Of a stretch of 64,000 nucleotides of DNA, positions 53,646 through 64,000 are shown in pieces. Both the position numbers and the translations under genes were made by a program. Under the pieces are notes generated by a model. That model was not told the origin of the DNA, did no database searches, and was given only the letters and a program-made list of their open reading frames with translations. Location of the stretch: positions 1,705,142-1,769,141 of the forward strand of contig CM067532.1 of NCBI GenBank assembly GCA_034509925.1, in the 5' to 3' direction. Within the stretch, counting starts at the first letter, position 1; every line of letters begins with the position of its first letter. The stretch comes from Hirudinaria manillensis. Lineage: Eukaryota; Annelida; Clitellata; Hirudinida; Hirudinidae.

Positions 53646-56600
53646 ATTTAAACTGGTGAAAATTAATAAAATAATGTTAATATTTAATTTACTAAAAAAA
53701 ATCAATAATTCCATTGTAAGGAATCCAAAATATTTTTATACCACATCCTTGCTGATAATAACAACAAACCAAGATATATCCTTTTAACAAAACACTTATA
53801 GTGCAACACAACATAATGCATCTCTCAATTGATTATAGAAAATTGAAATAATTTAGATTCAACAAAATAGAAAATAAATAAATAAATAAAATAATAATAA
53901 TAATAAAATGAACAATTAAAAGCAAATTGATGGTAACAGCTCGATGATGCAATCATCTCTTGTCCTACAATTTCAATTACCCAGAGGCAAAGCAGATGGA
54001 CGCTGACGAAGGTCCCTGAAGGAGTCCAAATGTCTGCGACTCATTTCCAAAGACCAGCAGTGCTGCAGTTCCAACTGGATTCTCTTCACATACAAGAGGA
54101 AGGAAAACAGACAACTATACCTGGTCGAAAAAACGTGTGCTTCCTTGATATTATTTTGTTGAGTGTTTTTTTGAATTTGTAAATAATTTGTATTAATCTG
54201 AACTTTTAAAATTTGTCTTAATGATGTTGGTCAGTTCAAATTGTAATATAATGAATTGTAATAATAATTAATTAATCAATTTAATTAACTTTTTTGCTGA
54301 TTATGAGTCAATTTCTTATTCAAATTATAGCAAAATAATTTAAAATTCGGATTTGGTTAAACAATTATTTTTATTTCAAAGCACAGACACAACCAACAAC
54401 TATTCAATTCCAATTTTCGGAATTATGAATTAATTATTAAAAAATATTAAAATCTTAAAAGAATTGCAAAATAATTAATGAAATTAATTCATGGGAAATA
54501 CTTTTTAATTACGCTCGGAGTGAACATGACGTGCAGCGGCCAATCAACAGTGGCCACCATCCTGAGACAATTCCATCCGCTCTCTCGTGTGTTCAAGAAC
54601 GTCGTAGGATGTCTTGTTGTTGTCATTGTTGCTGATGATGATGAATTTGTTGTTGTTTGACTCTCTGGAACTTTGGCCATTCAAAAAAGTGTTCACAATT
54701 TATCGTATTAATAATAAGAATATTAACAGATTGGATCAAAAAGAATCGGACGTTTCAATATCACTCAAATGAGTGTCATTAAATAGTAAAAAATGAAGGA
54801 ATAAACAGAAGATAAGTGAAAGTTACTCACCTTCGATGATGAATCCAAATCCCTGGTAAGTTTCCTCAACCAGTAAAAGGTCCCTGGCAGCATGCTGGAA
54901 GGCTACATTGACATCTGGAAGAATGAACACAGACTGACGTGATGAACATAAAAGAAGAGAAAAGGACAAATCTCATCATTACAAATGATACCAAACTCTC
55001 TCCTTTAATGCCATAATGGCATTACTTCCATAGTTTAATAGACTTAATAACGAAATTAAAAATAAACATTTAATTTAATATAATCCTCATGTTACATAAT
55101 TCAACCTTATTGAAATGGAATGAAAGCTATAGATTCCGGCACTAACCGTGCTGGGTCATCACCATCGGTGGGTTCCTGAGAATTTCCTGCGATTGGTCTA
55201 TGAAGGCCAAAAAGAGTTCGCCTCGACCAATCAGAAAGAAGTCCTTGAAGTGTCTCAAGTGTAGCTGTAGATCTGATTGGCTCACCATCAGATTCCACAG
55301 TTGCTGCATAGATTAGAGTCATATTAAAGTCATTACATTTTTCATAGAACAAGTAAAATTCATCTAAAATAAAATAATTAAATAGTATAATTGTAATACA
55401 ACTGTTAATGATTTGGAAATACTCATAATAAGTTAGTGATTAATCTGAAATACATCTACCCGTCCATCCATCCATCCATCCAAACTGACCTCTGCAACAT
55501 AGGTTCGAATCTTGTCTATCGTTTCCTCGAAGCAGACGACATCAAACATTTCACTTGTTGAAAGTCTTTTCATGTCCGCCATGAATTCCTCCTGTTTGTT
55601 CTTCATAATCGAACCTTCCAAATAATTTATTTATTTATTTATTAATATCAGTGAATAAAAAAGAAATTACAAAAACTATGACGAAAAAAAAATGCTTCTC
55701 CTTCAAACTTATTGCTAATGATAATAGGATAAAAATATTAATGAATGCAATGAAATGCATTCATTAATAAATAAATTAATAATAATTAATTAATAATAGT
55801 AATTTATTGTTAATAATTATTTAATTAATTAATAATATTAATTGATTATTAATAATTATTTAATTAATAATATTAATTAATTAAGCAATGAAAATTAATT
55901 AAAGACAATATGGAAAGAATTAGTGTACATTTTAACCTCAAACATGATGTAAATCTTTAAGAATTTTTTAAATGGAGGAACATCATTATCATCATACAAT
56001 TGAACAAGCCAATGTAATGTCATAAATGTCATCAATGTCATCATTACATTGGTAATACTGGAATATAATTACAGCCAAGTAATCATCATATCATTCCATT
56101 TTCATGTTCGAGGCAAGATTTGAACCCGAGACCTACGGACGTCTCGCTAAAGAGTCAACGATGACCGTCACTTACCCCCTTGTTTTCCATTCTTTGAGGA
56201 CTCGAAGATCATTACCGACCTCCCGACGAAGAGGATTTTTCCGGCAGTTTGGAAAGGGATGTGTCCGGGAAGCATTTCCACATTAATCGCAAAGTCGTCC
56301 ATGCACGTCAACTTGGCGTCAGCTCGTTTCTGAAGTTCGGATTGCTAACGTAAGAAAATGATTAAGTCATCAAAATAAGAAAACAGGAATGGTTTGAAAT
56401 GAATAAAGTTACAAAACTTGACATGACAAAGAATTTGATGAACTTGTAAAAAGTGCAAATGATAAACTTATTTTTAATTTTTTTATTATTTTTACTTATT
56501 TTCTTAACTTAAACCAAAATAAATTTCAGACCTTCGAACCATCACCCTCGCCATTCTCGACAGGTCCATCTTTATGGCTACCCTGCTTGTTATAAATGAA

Positions 56601-58306
56601 GAACTCATCTCTGGCTGTGTTCTTGTGATTCTTGTACAACAATCCATGCAACAACCAAGAGGTAAGTTGTTTGTACATTGTACAGTGACATATTTGAAGA
56701 ATTCTATGAATTGATAATGAAACGTTTGAGAATATCCTTCGTTTTGAATGTATTTTATCAATGTTTAATCACGTCCAGTGCCAAAAATAGACAACAACAC
56801 AAGGCTGAAACTATCATCATCATCATCATCATTATCATTCAGCAACCATCATTACATGCATCATTATCACCTACATATCCACTCCAACACTTACTTGAGT
56901 ATGACCTTTTTAACCTTTGGCATACCACAGATAGAGGCCTTGTACAACATGTCTAATATGGCACAGCCATACACCTGGAACAAATGTTCATTCCAATTAT
57001 AATCATTACATTAATAAGTTCATTGTCATCAACATCATAATCACCATGATCGTCATCATCACCATCATCATGACTATCATCATCATCATGATCACCATCA
57101 TTACAATCTCTAACCTTATTCTGTGCCACCTCTTCCATCAACTTCACAAGTGTTGGAAACAGCCTTTGATACTGATACCAGTGTTGAATAATTAACATGG
57201 CATTATATTAGCAAACTAAGATCATTCGTTATCTTATAATCATTATTATAATGAGGTAGTCATAATCTTATCAATTACAAATCTTCTTGCAAAATAATAA
57301 CAACCTTAACTGGCCACTATCAGGCAATTAATTAATACAATATTACTTAACAATAACATAACATTACTTAACAACAATAACCAGGCAAATCGCCAACGGC
57401 AACCGCTAGCAAACCTCCTCGGTTCTGGCCACGACCGTTGCAAAGGTCAAGTAGGGATCGCCGAGCAGTTCATTCTCGAGATCCATGATCGTCCTCTGAT
57501 AGGGTTCGAGGCCAAGTTCGAGACCTCTGGCAAACGACCTCGCATAGAGACCAGCCGAGCCATTGAAATAGTCTGCTGAATTGGAAATGACAGCTGGTTT
57601 CAAATTAACTTCAATGATTGCATCCATCTTTTTTTTATTGAAGACAAATCAAATGTTCATTGAGTAACTAATGATAAATTTAAATTAAGTTCAGATTGAT
57701 GATAATAGATGTTATAAATTAAAATAAATACATAATAAATTATGTCTTGGAAGATTGTCTTATCATGTCATTATGATCTTACTGAAATAGTGGTATAAAC
57801 CAGTTCTAGAGTAAATACATAAAAGAGAGTAATCCATGGTGTTGGAATGTGAATCACGTTAACAGTTTAATTTCATTTAATGTTAGTATATTAGTACTAC
57901 TATAACAATATGAATAAAAGTGATCCAACTATTTACTTAATGAAGTTAACTAAATTTTGATGAAAACAAATTACTTGTTTCGTTAATAAAAGTTCTTAAT
58001 TTCAGGTAACAGCTGGCCAAGTAGCATAATTTGTTTAGGGTAGATTCCTCAGTTGGATGAATAAATGGAAGATTTTTTGCAACCTGGGTTGGATGAGATT
58101 TTAAATTTAATTTTTAAAAAGTAACTAAACAAAACAGCATGTGAAAGTTGACATAAATGGTTTATGGTAGAAATAGATACTCAATAATAGATCCTAGACG
58201 TATCTTGACAAAATTTTATATCACAAACCGAGATGCTACTATCTTCATTCAAAACAAATATGTCTCCAGTGTGGCCGGTCAGTGCAAAGAGAAGTTCGTG
58301 GAGCAT
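52171..58306 (-). CDS. TUBGCP4: Gamma-tubulin complex component 4
   Basis: Sixteen exons, all phase-consistent: 58306-58229, 58083-57975, 57575-57415, 57171-57115, 56974-56895, 56736-56532, 56344-56176, 55614-55490, 55303-55147, 54914-54831, 54583-54502, 54120-53981, 53547-53459, 53032-52898, 52529-52413, 52329-52171 (TGA). The product is 648 aa against 667 in human. GCP4 is part of the gamma-tubulin ring complex that nucleates microtubules. Start MLHELLFALTGHTGDIF matches human MIHELLLALSGYPGSIF. Further matches are LPFIHPTEESTLNKLC, MYKQLTSWLLHGLL, GKILFVGRSVMIFE, KDFFLIGRGELFLAFID, DVNVAFQHAARDLLL, DWPLHVMFTPSVIKKY, RIQLELQHCWSLEM, MAFLVDNLQYYLQVDVIESQ and the closing LAQLLLRIDYNKFFS. Grip1 and Grip2 regions are therefore both complete. 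The weakest splice sites are the acceptors of exons 6 (ACGAAG) and 11 (ACGAG), chosen by phase and homology. Confidence 0.95.
53594..53646. repeat. (ATT)n microsatellite in a TUBGCP4 intron
   Basis: Run of ATT with one GTT interruption, in the intron upstream of exon 13. A (CAT)n tract at 57030-57105 lies in the intron after exon 4. Confidence 0.85.
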
Positions 58307-58758
58307 CTTGCCCCCGAAACAGAATCTAAAAACTTCTAAGTTTGTTTATATTGGTGCCTCGTTCGAAAAGGCGCTAACAAAACCTAAAGTCAATTTAAAT
58401 TATAGTTGTAATAATATGTTAATGCTGAACAAATAACGATTTACAGAATTAACTTTTAGTTTGAACATAATTTAAATTAATCTTTAATACTTGGCTACTT
58501 TGTAAATATTAAGATAAAAAGGTTCAAGAAAATATTTTAATAACGAGAGCTAGTTTAGTCAAGTTGAAATGGTTGTATGGCGTATCCTAGCAGCCGATAT
58601 TTGATTCATATTTTTCGCCCTGGAGTTTATTATCTAACTGATGACGGCTAGATTATTTTCTGGCCGAGAAGCTTTATTACTTGCCTGTAACCCGTATAAT
58701 ATCTAAATCTATGAATAAGAATCACTTTATCTATATTTTTCTTATTAAAACTGCTGAA
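58307..58758. promoter_or_regulatory. Divergent promoter region between TUBGCP4 and the WSC/EGF receptor
   Basis: Only 452 bp separate the two start codons, which point away from each other, so both promoters and both leaders must lie here unless the receptor has an upstream exon elsewhere. No core element is obvious. Confidence 0.45.
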
Positions 58759-61700
58759 ATGGCTCAGAAGGCGCTCCTTAATATGAATTGTGAGGTTTTC
58801 TTATTTATTTTTGCAAATCGTTGTCTCCTATTGTAAAATATTGTTTAACAATGCTTAAAATTTATTAGTACGGTCATAATCCAGATAATTGTAATTTCAG
58901 ATAGTTTGGATGATCGTTTCTTCGATTACTATGAGACATATTCTCCTTACAGAGGATGCGTTTTAATTAATAAAGATGAACTTTATAATGTATGGGAAGA
59001 TAAGTTTGCAGTACTAAAGTGGGACACATGTAAAGACCATTGTTTTCATCTTGAGTACACATTCTCCTACGTGTTTGATGTTAGTCTCCTTTATTTAAAT
59101 TAATTATAATAATAAGATATGTTGTGGATATAGATAAATTTAGTCCCTAAATCAGATAGTGGCATTCTTATCTTTAATTATTCGTTTTGGATCAAATAGT
59201 AGCATTAAGGTTCACAAAGCCTTTGGTTTGAAGGGGAACAAGTGTGGCTGCCTGAATTCTTCAGGCTTCAAAACCCAGCTTGTCAACAGGAAAAACTGCT
59301 CTTCAGCTTGCAGTGGCAGTTTCAATCAACAATGTGGTGGGCCAATTATCAATACTCGACTGCAGAGTTATTATGCCATTCAGGTTCAAGGTCACCATTG
59401 TTATTTCTTTATACTGAGATGCTTAGTCATAAAATAAAATCTCTTTGAGTTATTTTTGGACTGTACTGCAGTCTGCAATCCCGGATACTACGGATTGGAC
59501 TGTTCCTTCCCGTGCGTTTGTAAATGGCTGTATCCGTGTGACGTCATCACTGGAGAGTGTGGTAATGGAAGAGTGTGTGCTTACCTTTTTGAACATTATC
59601 CATCATCAAGCAATGCTTTCAGATGTGACAGAGGTAGTTCATAATAATAATAAATTATGATTAAGACGTTTTGTTCCAATTTTATTTTATGAATGAGGCA
59701 TTCAGCCTATAAATTATTGTAGATTTATTGTGATTTAATCAGATTATAAATTACTGATTCTCAGTTGTTTTAATTTGGAGAATCACTTGACAGAAAGGGA
59801 TTCTGCCGGCTCGTTCCTTCAGTTTGTCCACGATCTCATCAAGAGGATGAAGAATTTCTTCACCAGGGAATACGAAATTCGTTAGTCTGTAATGGATGGA
59901 CATTGTGTATATTGAATATCTAACATCGTGATAGACAGCCTCTACCAGGCACGTGGCTAAACATGCGACGATGAAAACTAAGAAACAGACTGTATTTTCT
60001 CACAGCCGATGTATGTCCTGACAAACACTATGGGATTTACTGCCTTTTCGAATGTCATTGTAAGTTTGGTACGTGCGACCGGATATCTGGCGTCTGCTCG
60101 CAGAAGGGATGCACGATTGGCTGGTTTGGAGGGAGATGTGACAGAGGTTTATAAATTGGTTCAGTGATTAATTTATTGTTGTGTGTTAGCTATTACTTAA
60201 CTATTATTATTGATGACAATCACGTGGTTGTATGATTTACTTGGTCTTGACGATAATATTTAGTTTTGTCATGCATAGTTACTTGGAACATCTTAGTTAT
60301 TTTAAAAATTGAACCAGTAAAGTTTAGCACCATATTTAAGTCATAATAGATTTAATTCCATTATAACTATTATATAGTACATAAAAAGCTTGATCTTGTT
60401 TAAGGGGATGTCTGCATACCAAATCCTTGTCAAAATGGAGGCACTTGTGAAAAACTGTTGTTCCAATCCTACGTTTGCCACTGCTCACCTGGTTATGTGG
60501 GCTCTAAGTGTCACATAGGTAGGCCTTATTTTTGGTCAGAGGTCAAGTCAAGTTACAATAACAATGAGTGATGTGTAATGTTATAGTGAATGAATAATTA
60601 ATTATCAGTTAATGAAATTAATAAATTTATTCACTCCACAAGTAAATCCATGCATCAGAGATCCATGTCAAAATGGAGGCACATGCATAGCCTTGGATGA
60701 AATCTTTGAGTGCAAATGCCCTCCTCTATACTCGGGATCTCTTTGCACAATTGGTCAGTCATGGATTGCTCAGATCAATTGATCTTTATCTCTTGCCTCT
60801 AACAATGTCTACACCTGATTCAACAACATCACTATAATGATTATTTTATTCCTTGGCAAAATGCCCCAACACTTTTCTGTGATTTTAAGATGAAGATAAA
60901 AACATTTAAATATTGATTCAATACAATAATTGAAATTGTACATTATTTCACCACTATATATTAACCATTGCATCCATGTATTTTCTGTATAACCTATGAA
61001 GACTCTCAAGACTTAGAAGAGACCTCTGATTATTTGCTGTGCGCCCGAAGCGGAAATCCCATGCTCAGTGAGTCATATGATCTTCCCCAATCTATGGAAA
61101 CTGAAAGGTCAACATCGATGACCATCCAGCTCTGTGTCAGGTACTGCAGGATCAAGGACTTCAAATATGCTGGACTACATGTCAGTTTTAATAATATTCA
61201 TTACTCAAAGATTTATCAACAAAATACTTTAAAACAAAACAAAAACATGGGGGGCTTATCGATGGCATGCTAATCAAAATTAAGATTCTTTTCATAAGCA
61301 ACTGATCACATTAAAGAACTTGTCGCATCAATTAACTATCCCTGCTTTTGACATTTTCATTTCAATAATGACTGTAAAAAAGATTCTTTTTGCATCAAGA
61401 CTTTTTTTTATAATATTATTTCAATCAAGCATAGCGGATTTGGGAATCGGTGATAAAAATCAACCAACTATAACAGAACGGTGAAAACTGCTTCTGTGGC
61501 AACAAGTACAACAAATATGGAAGTCTTCCAATTGAGGACTGCAACAAACCATGCTCAGGCAACAATTCTCAACAATGTGGAGGCCCTCTGTCATTCAGCA
61601 TACATTCCAGTACATTATCCCTTATTTACCAATTTTAGTGCCAAATTTGGCATAAATCCACAACTCAACGATAACTAAATTGGTCACAAATATAACACAT

Positions 61701-62302
61701 TCAATCACTTGGAAGATTGTTATACCAATGACGGTTATCAGCAATAAAACGATCTGCAGCTTGTCCGCTGGGGTCTTACAAACTGGACTGCAAAATGAAG
61801 TGCAACTGCAGGGGACTCATGGAGCAGTGTGACATTAAGACAGGGAAGTGCCAGGATGACCTCTGTGCTTCAGGCTACACAGGGGAACATTGTGATAAAG
61901 GTAACAAGAATTAGTGTAGACATCAGACAAGGAGTACCTTAGATTGGGTAATCAATTTCAGAATTGCTTTTAAAACTGATCAATACGAACATCCTTAAGG
62001 AAACTTAACTTTAAATCACCAAGCCTTTCCTGCTTATTCTTTAACTACCAAATCATTTATATTCATATAAATACAGCTACACCTCCTCCTGTTATTGCAA
62101 TGAGCATGATAATGAACATGTACTCAGTGACATTGGTTCTCTTCTCCATCATGGGGTTGTATGTAACCATTCAATTACTGTTCAGGTAATTTTCAATTTT
62201 ATTTTCAAGGACATCACAATCAATAGTTACCCAGATCAATAAAAATATTATAGGAATTCAGAATCAGGAAGATATACTGATTTGGTTTCAGAAGAGGACT
62301 GA
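58759..62302 (+). CDS. Single-pass receptor with WSC-EGFx4-WSC-EGF ectodomain
   Basis: Exons: 58759-58819, 58901-59079, 59210-59390, 59472-59633, 60006-60146, 60405-60518, 60643-60753, 61002-61180, 61477-61609, 61760-61900, 62077-62185, 62254-62302 (TGA). All phases agree; 519 aa. Residues 1-20 look like a signal peptide (NCEVFLFIFAN). Two WSC domains, each with eight cysteines, lie at about residues 37-130 (GNKCGCLN, NQQCGGP) and 330-420 (GENCFCGN, SQQCGGP). Laminin/MEGF-type EGF modules (PGYYGLDCSFPC; DKHYGIYCLFEC; SYKLDCKMKC) and two classical EGF modules (CQNGGTC, twice) fill the rest. Residues 483-503 are a membrane helix, followed by a short tail RNSESGRYTDLVSEED with a YxxL-type sorting motif. 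WSC domains bind carbohydrate. No named orthologue is recognised. A possible extra 87-nt exon lies at 59794-59880. Confidence 0.88.
59794..59880 (+). other. Candidate cassette exon in the WSC/EGF receptor gene
   Basis: Bounded by ACTTGACAG and GTTAGT, 87 nt long, open in the phase required by both neighbours (phase 1 in and out). It would insert 29 residues, including FVHDLIKRMKNFFTREYE, an amphipathic basic stretch unlike the cysteine-rich modules around it. Read from sequence only; expression is unproven. Confidence 0.35.
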
Positions 62303-63672
62303 CCTCTGTGGATAAGTCTTAGCATGCCATGTGAGTTGAACATGCATTGATTTGTATATTGATTTATCATATATTGATAAAAACATGATTATAGATGAGG
62401 CCTCAGCATTAAAGCAGCCAAAAGATTTCGTTTCATTACTCATCAAACGGTAATTCCAATCTTTTTCCTCATCGGCCTTAAATTAAATTTAATGGTTTTC
62501 AGATGCTAGGAATCTCAGAGGTTCGGACATGATTTTGTGTAATCATAGAAAATCATAGCAAATCGATCATCCTAGATATCCTGCATCAAATAAAGCATTT
62601 AAAACAGTCTCTGTTGCCCAATGTCAGCTTTAAGCAGCCAATGGTTTGTTTTCATTACTCTCAAACGGTAATTCCAAAAATCTTCATCACCCATTTGCAC
62701 CAGAGACCAATGTTTAAGTTCTAAGTTTTACAACAAGCCTCAGAAATTAAAGCAGCCATAGATTCCTTTTCATTACTGATCAAACGGTAATTCCAAAGAA
62801 ATTTTCATCATCGGGCTTGAACAATATCAACGATATAAAGTCTCAGAGGTTCGGACACTTTCAAGATTTAATCATGGAAATATCATATCCGAAGTCATCA
62901 CAGACCAAAGCAAAAAGCTTCGAACACACAATAAGCAACACAGCGATACACGAGCCGATAAGCGGAAAGAGGAAGAAGAAGGGCCTCGATCGCGCATTTA
63001 TACGCACAAAATTGCAAAGAATTCTATATTTTAGTTTATAAAAATTATATAAAATTTATCATAATGCTTCAATTTATACTTTGCATATTTATCGTGCTTG
63101 TTTTAAATATTTATTTTTAATATGTGTTTTTAATAAATTTTAAGTATATGTAAAAAAAAGTTCGGTTTACATTTTGAAAGAATGTATTCATTGCTCTAAC
63201 ACAACTTATCATATAGCACTTATTTTATCCTGTTTGTTACTTTTCTTAATTATAGATTTGTTGTAAAATTAAAGAATTTGAACACGTTTGGCTACATGTT
63301 ACGTCTGAAGATATAAAATTCTAAACTGAATTTATTAATTGATTTTTTTAATAAATACATCAATTGATTGCATTACCAATTTTTGGAGTTGTACATTTTA
63401 TTCCAAATTGTTACAGCTTGCAGATGTAACGGTCACAGCTGGAGACCGGAAAAGCCATGCCAAGCAAAGCTTTGTCATCTTGCAGCATTGGCTCTGCTGT
63501 GAGAATGTCGTAGGGTTTCGAGGTCCTAAACCATGCGTTTATCTACTGCATGTAGCTTTTATGCCCACATTTCCAATCAAGCTTAATTATGATACAAATA
63601 GGAGTTAAGACAAAATCTTCATATAACAAAATTTGGTGACAATCGCTAAAACATTAATCTACCGAAGTCATT
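62303..63672 (+). other. 3'UTR of the receptor and intergenic DNA
   Basis: Contains AATAAA at 62589-62594, a set of diverged direct repeats at 62400-62857 described separately, and then AT-rich DNA that should hold the promoter of the last gene. Open stretches at 62817-63041 and 63339-63608 have no recognised homology. Confidence 0.5.
62400..62857 (+). repeat. Diverged tandem repeat after the WSC/EGF receptor gene
   Basis: A module with AAGCAGCCA, TTTCATTACT and TCAAACGGTAATTCCAA occurs at 62400-62460, 62631-62680 and 62737-62797. The first and third copies are preceded by GCCTCAG, and each is followed by TCTCAGAGGTTCGGACA (62513-62529 and 62841-62857), so a unit of roughly 330 bp was duplicated, with a partial middle copy. 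Confidence 0.85.
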
Positions 63673-64000
63673 ATGTCCGACTCTAGCAAAGTGACGGTGA
63701 ACTACTTTTGCGTCGGGGCGCTGCTAATATTCGTCGGATGCGTACTTATTTGTTCTCTCGGATTTACCATTGTCCTGCCGTATGAATTAACTAAAAATTG
63801 GCCAGAGGTGAAGTGCAGGGTTCTGAACTCAAGCTACAACCCTCATTTATGTTCTTGTGAGGAAGGATATGGCGGACTGGAGCAATTCTATGGCAACGGA
63901 TGGACATATAATCGCATGACTTTGAATCTGAAATCAAACGATGACACTTCGAATCTCAGCGAAGGAATGTTTGAATTACGTGACTCCTTTTCAGATCGTT
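63673..64000 (+). CDS. N-terminal part of a membrane protein of unknown family (partial)
   Basis: An ATG at 63673 opens a frame that runs to the window edge (109 complete codons). Residues 11-34 form a hydrophobic helix (VGALLIFVGCVLICSLGFTI), preceded by a short polar N-terminus and followed by LPYELTKNWPEVKCRV and a segment with several cysteines (CRVL, CSC) and N-glycosylation sequons (NSS, NLS). This layout, an N-terminal helix then an extracellular cysteine-containing loop, resembles auxiliary channel subunits such as KCNMB or TipE, but no specific motif proves it and the second membrane segment would lie outside the window. Confidence 0.55.
   Translation, partial: MSDSSKVTVNYFCVGALLIFVGCVLICSLGFTIVLPYELTKNWPEVKCRVLNSSYNPHLCSCEEGYGGLEQFYGNGWTYNRMTLNLKSNDDTSNLSEGMFELRDSFSDR

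Noticed and set aside
58157-58436. Plus-strand open frames over the TUBGCP4 start
   Set aside because: Antisense to TUBGCP4 exon 1, whose protein start matches the human protein.

Overview
This is a stretch of nuclear DNA from an invertebrate animal with a fairly compact genome. Every gene that can be read is a multi-exon metazoan gene. Exons are CpG- and GC-rich, while introns and intergenic DNA are very AT-rich and full of (ATT)n/(ATC)n microsatellites. Introns are mostly 0.2 to 1.5 kb with GT-AG ends, and gene density is about one gene per 6 kb. No single phylum can be read from the sequence; a tunicate, annelid or similar marine invertebrate would fit. No rRNA, tRNA, CRISPR array or intact transposon was recognised.

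Left part (1-24,030): the 5' half of a TBC1D2/Armus-like Rab-GAP gene on the minus strand (PH domain plus coiled coils; the TBC domain lies beyond base 1) sits head-to-head with a plus-strand WDR47/nemitin gene (LisH, CTLH, seven WD repeats). PMPCA, the mitochondrial processing peptidase alpha subunit, follows on the plus strand. Middle part (24,030-41,300): a two-pass membrane protein weakly resembling TMEM200, then PGAP2 (GPI-anchor lipid remodelling), both plus strand. They converge on two tandem minus-strand copies of a CDP-alcohol phosphotransferase gene (CEPT1/CHPT1/EPT1 family). Right part (41,300-64,000): a FRMD3/FRMD5-type FERM gene with a very long tail and a C-terminal membrane anchor, and TUBGCP4, both minus strand. 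A divergent plus-strand gene encodes a single-pass receptor with domain order WSC-EGFx4-WSC-EGF-TM. The last 330 bases hold the start of another membrane-protein gene.

The genes are not an obvious functional cluster: they cover membrane traffic, cytoskeleton, mitochondrial import and lipid synthesis. PGAP2 and the phosphotransferases share ER membrane-lipid biology; FRMD, WDR47 and TUBGCP4 share cortex and microtubule biology, but this may be coincidence. The most informative observations are the tandem phosphotransferase pair (a near-identical exon 1 suggesting gene conversion, one extra intron, a GC-AG intron and a repeat shared between introns), a partial exon duplication with its splice donor in PMPCA, the WSC/EGF receptor architecture with a possible phase-neutral cassette exon, and several higher-order tandem repeats. 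All exon boundaries were read by eye from splice signals and reading-frame phase; most are mutually phase-consistent, and the uncertain ones are flagged.
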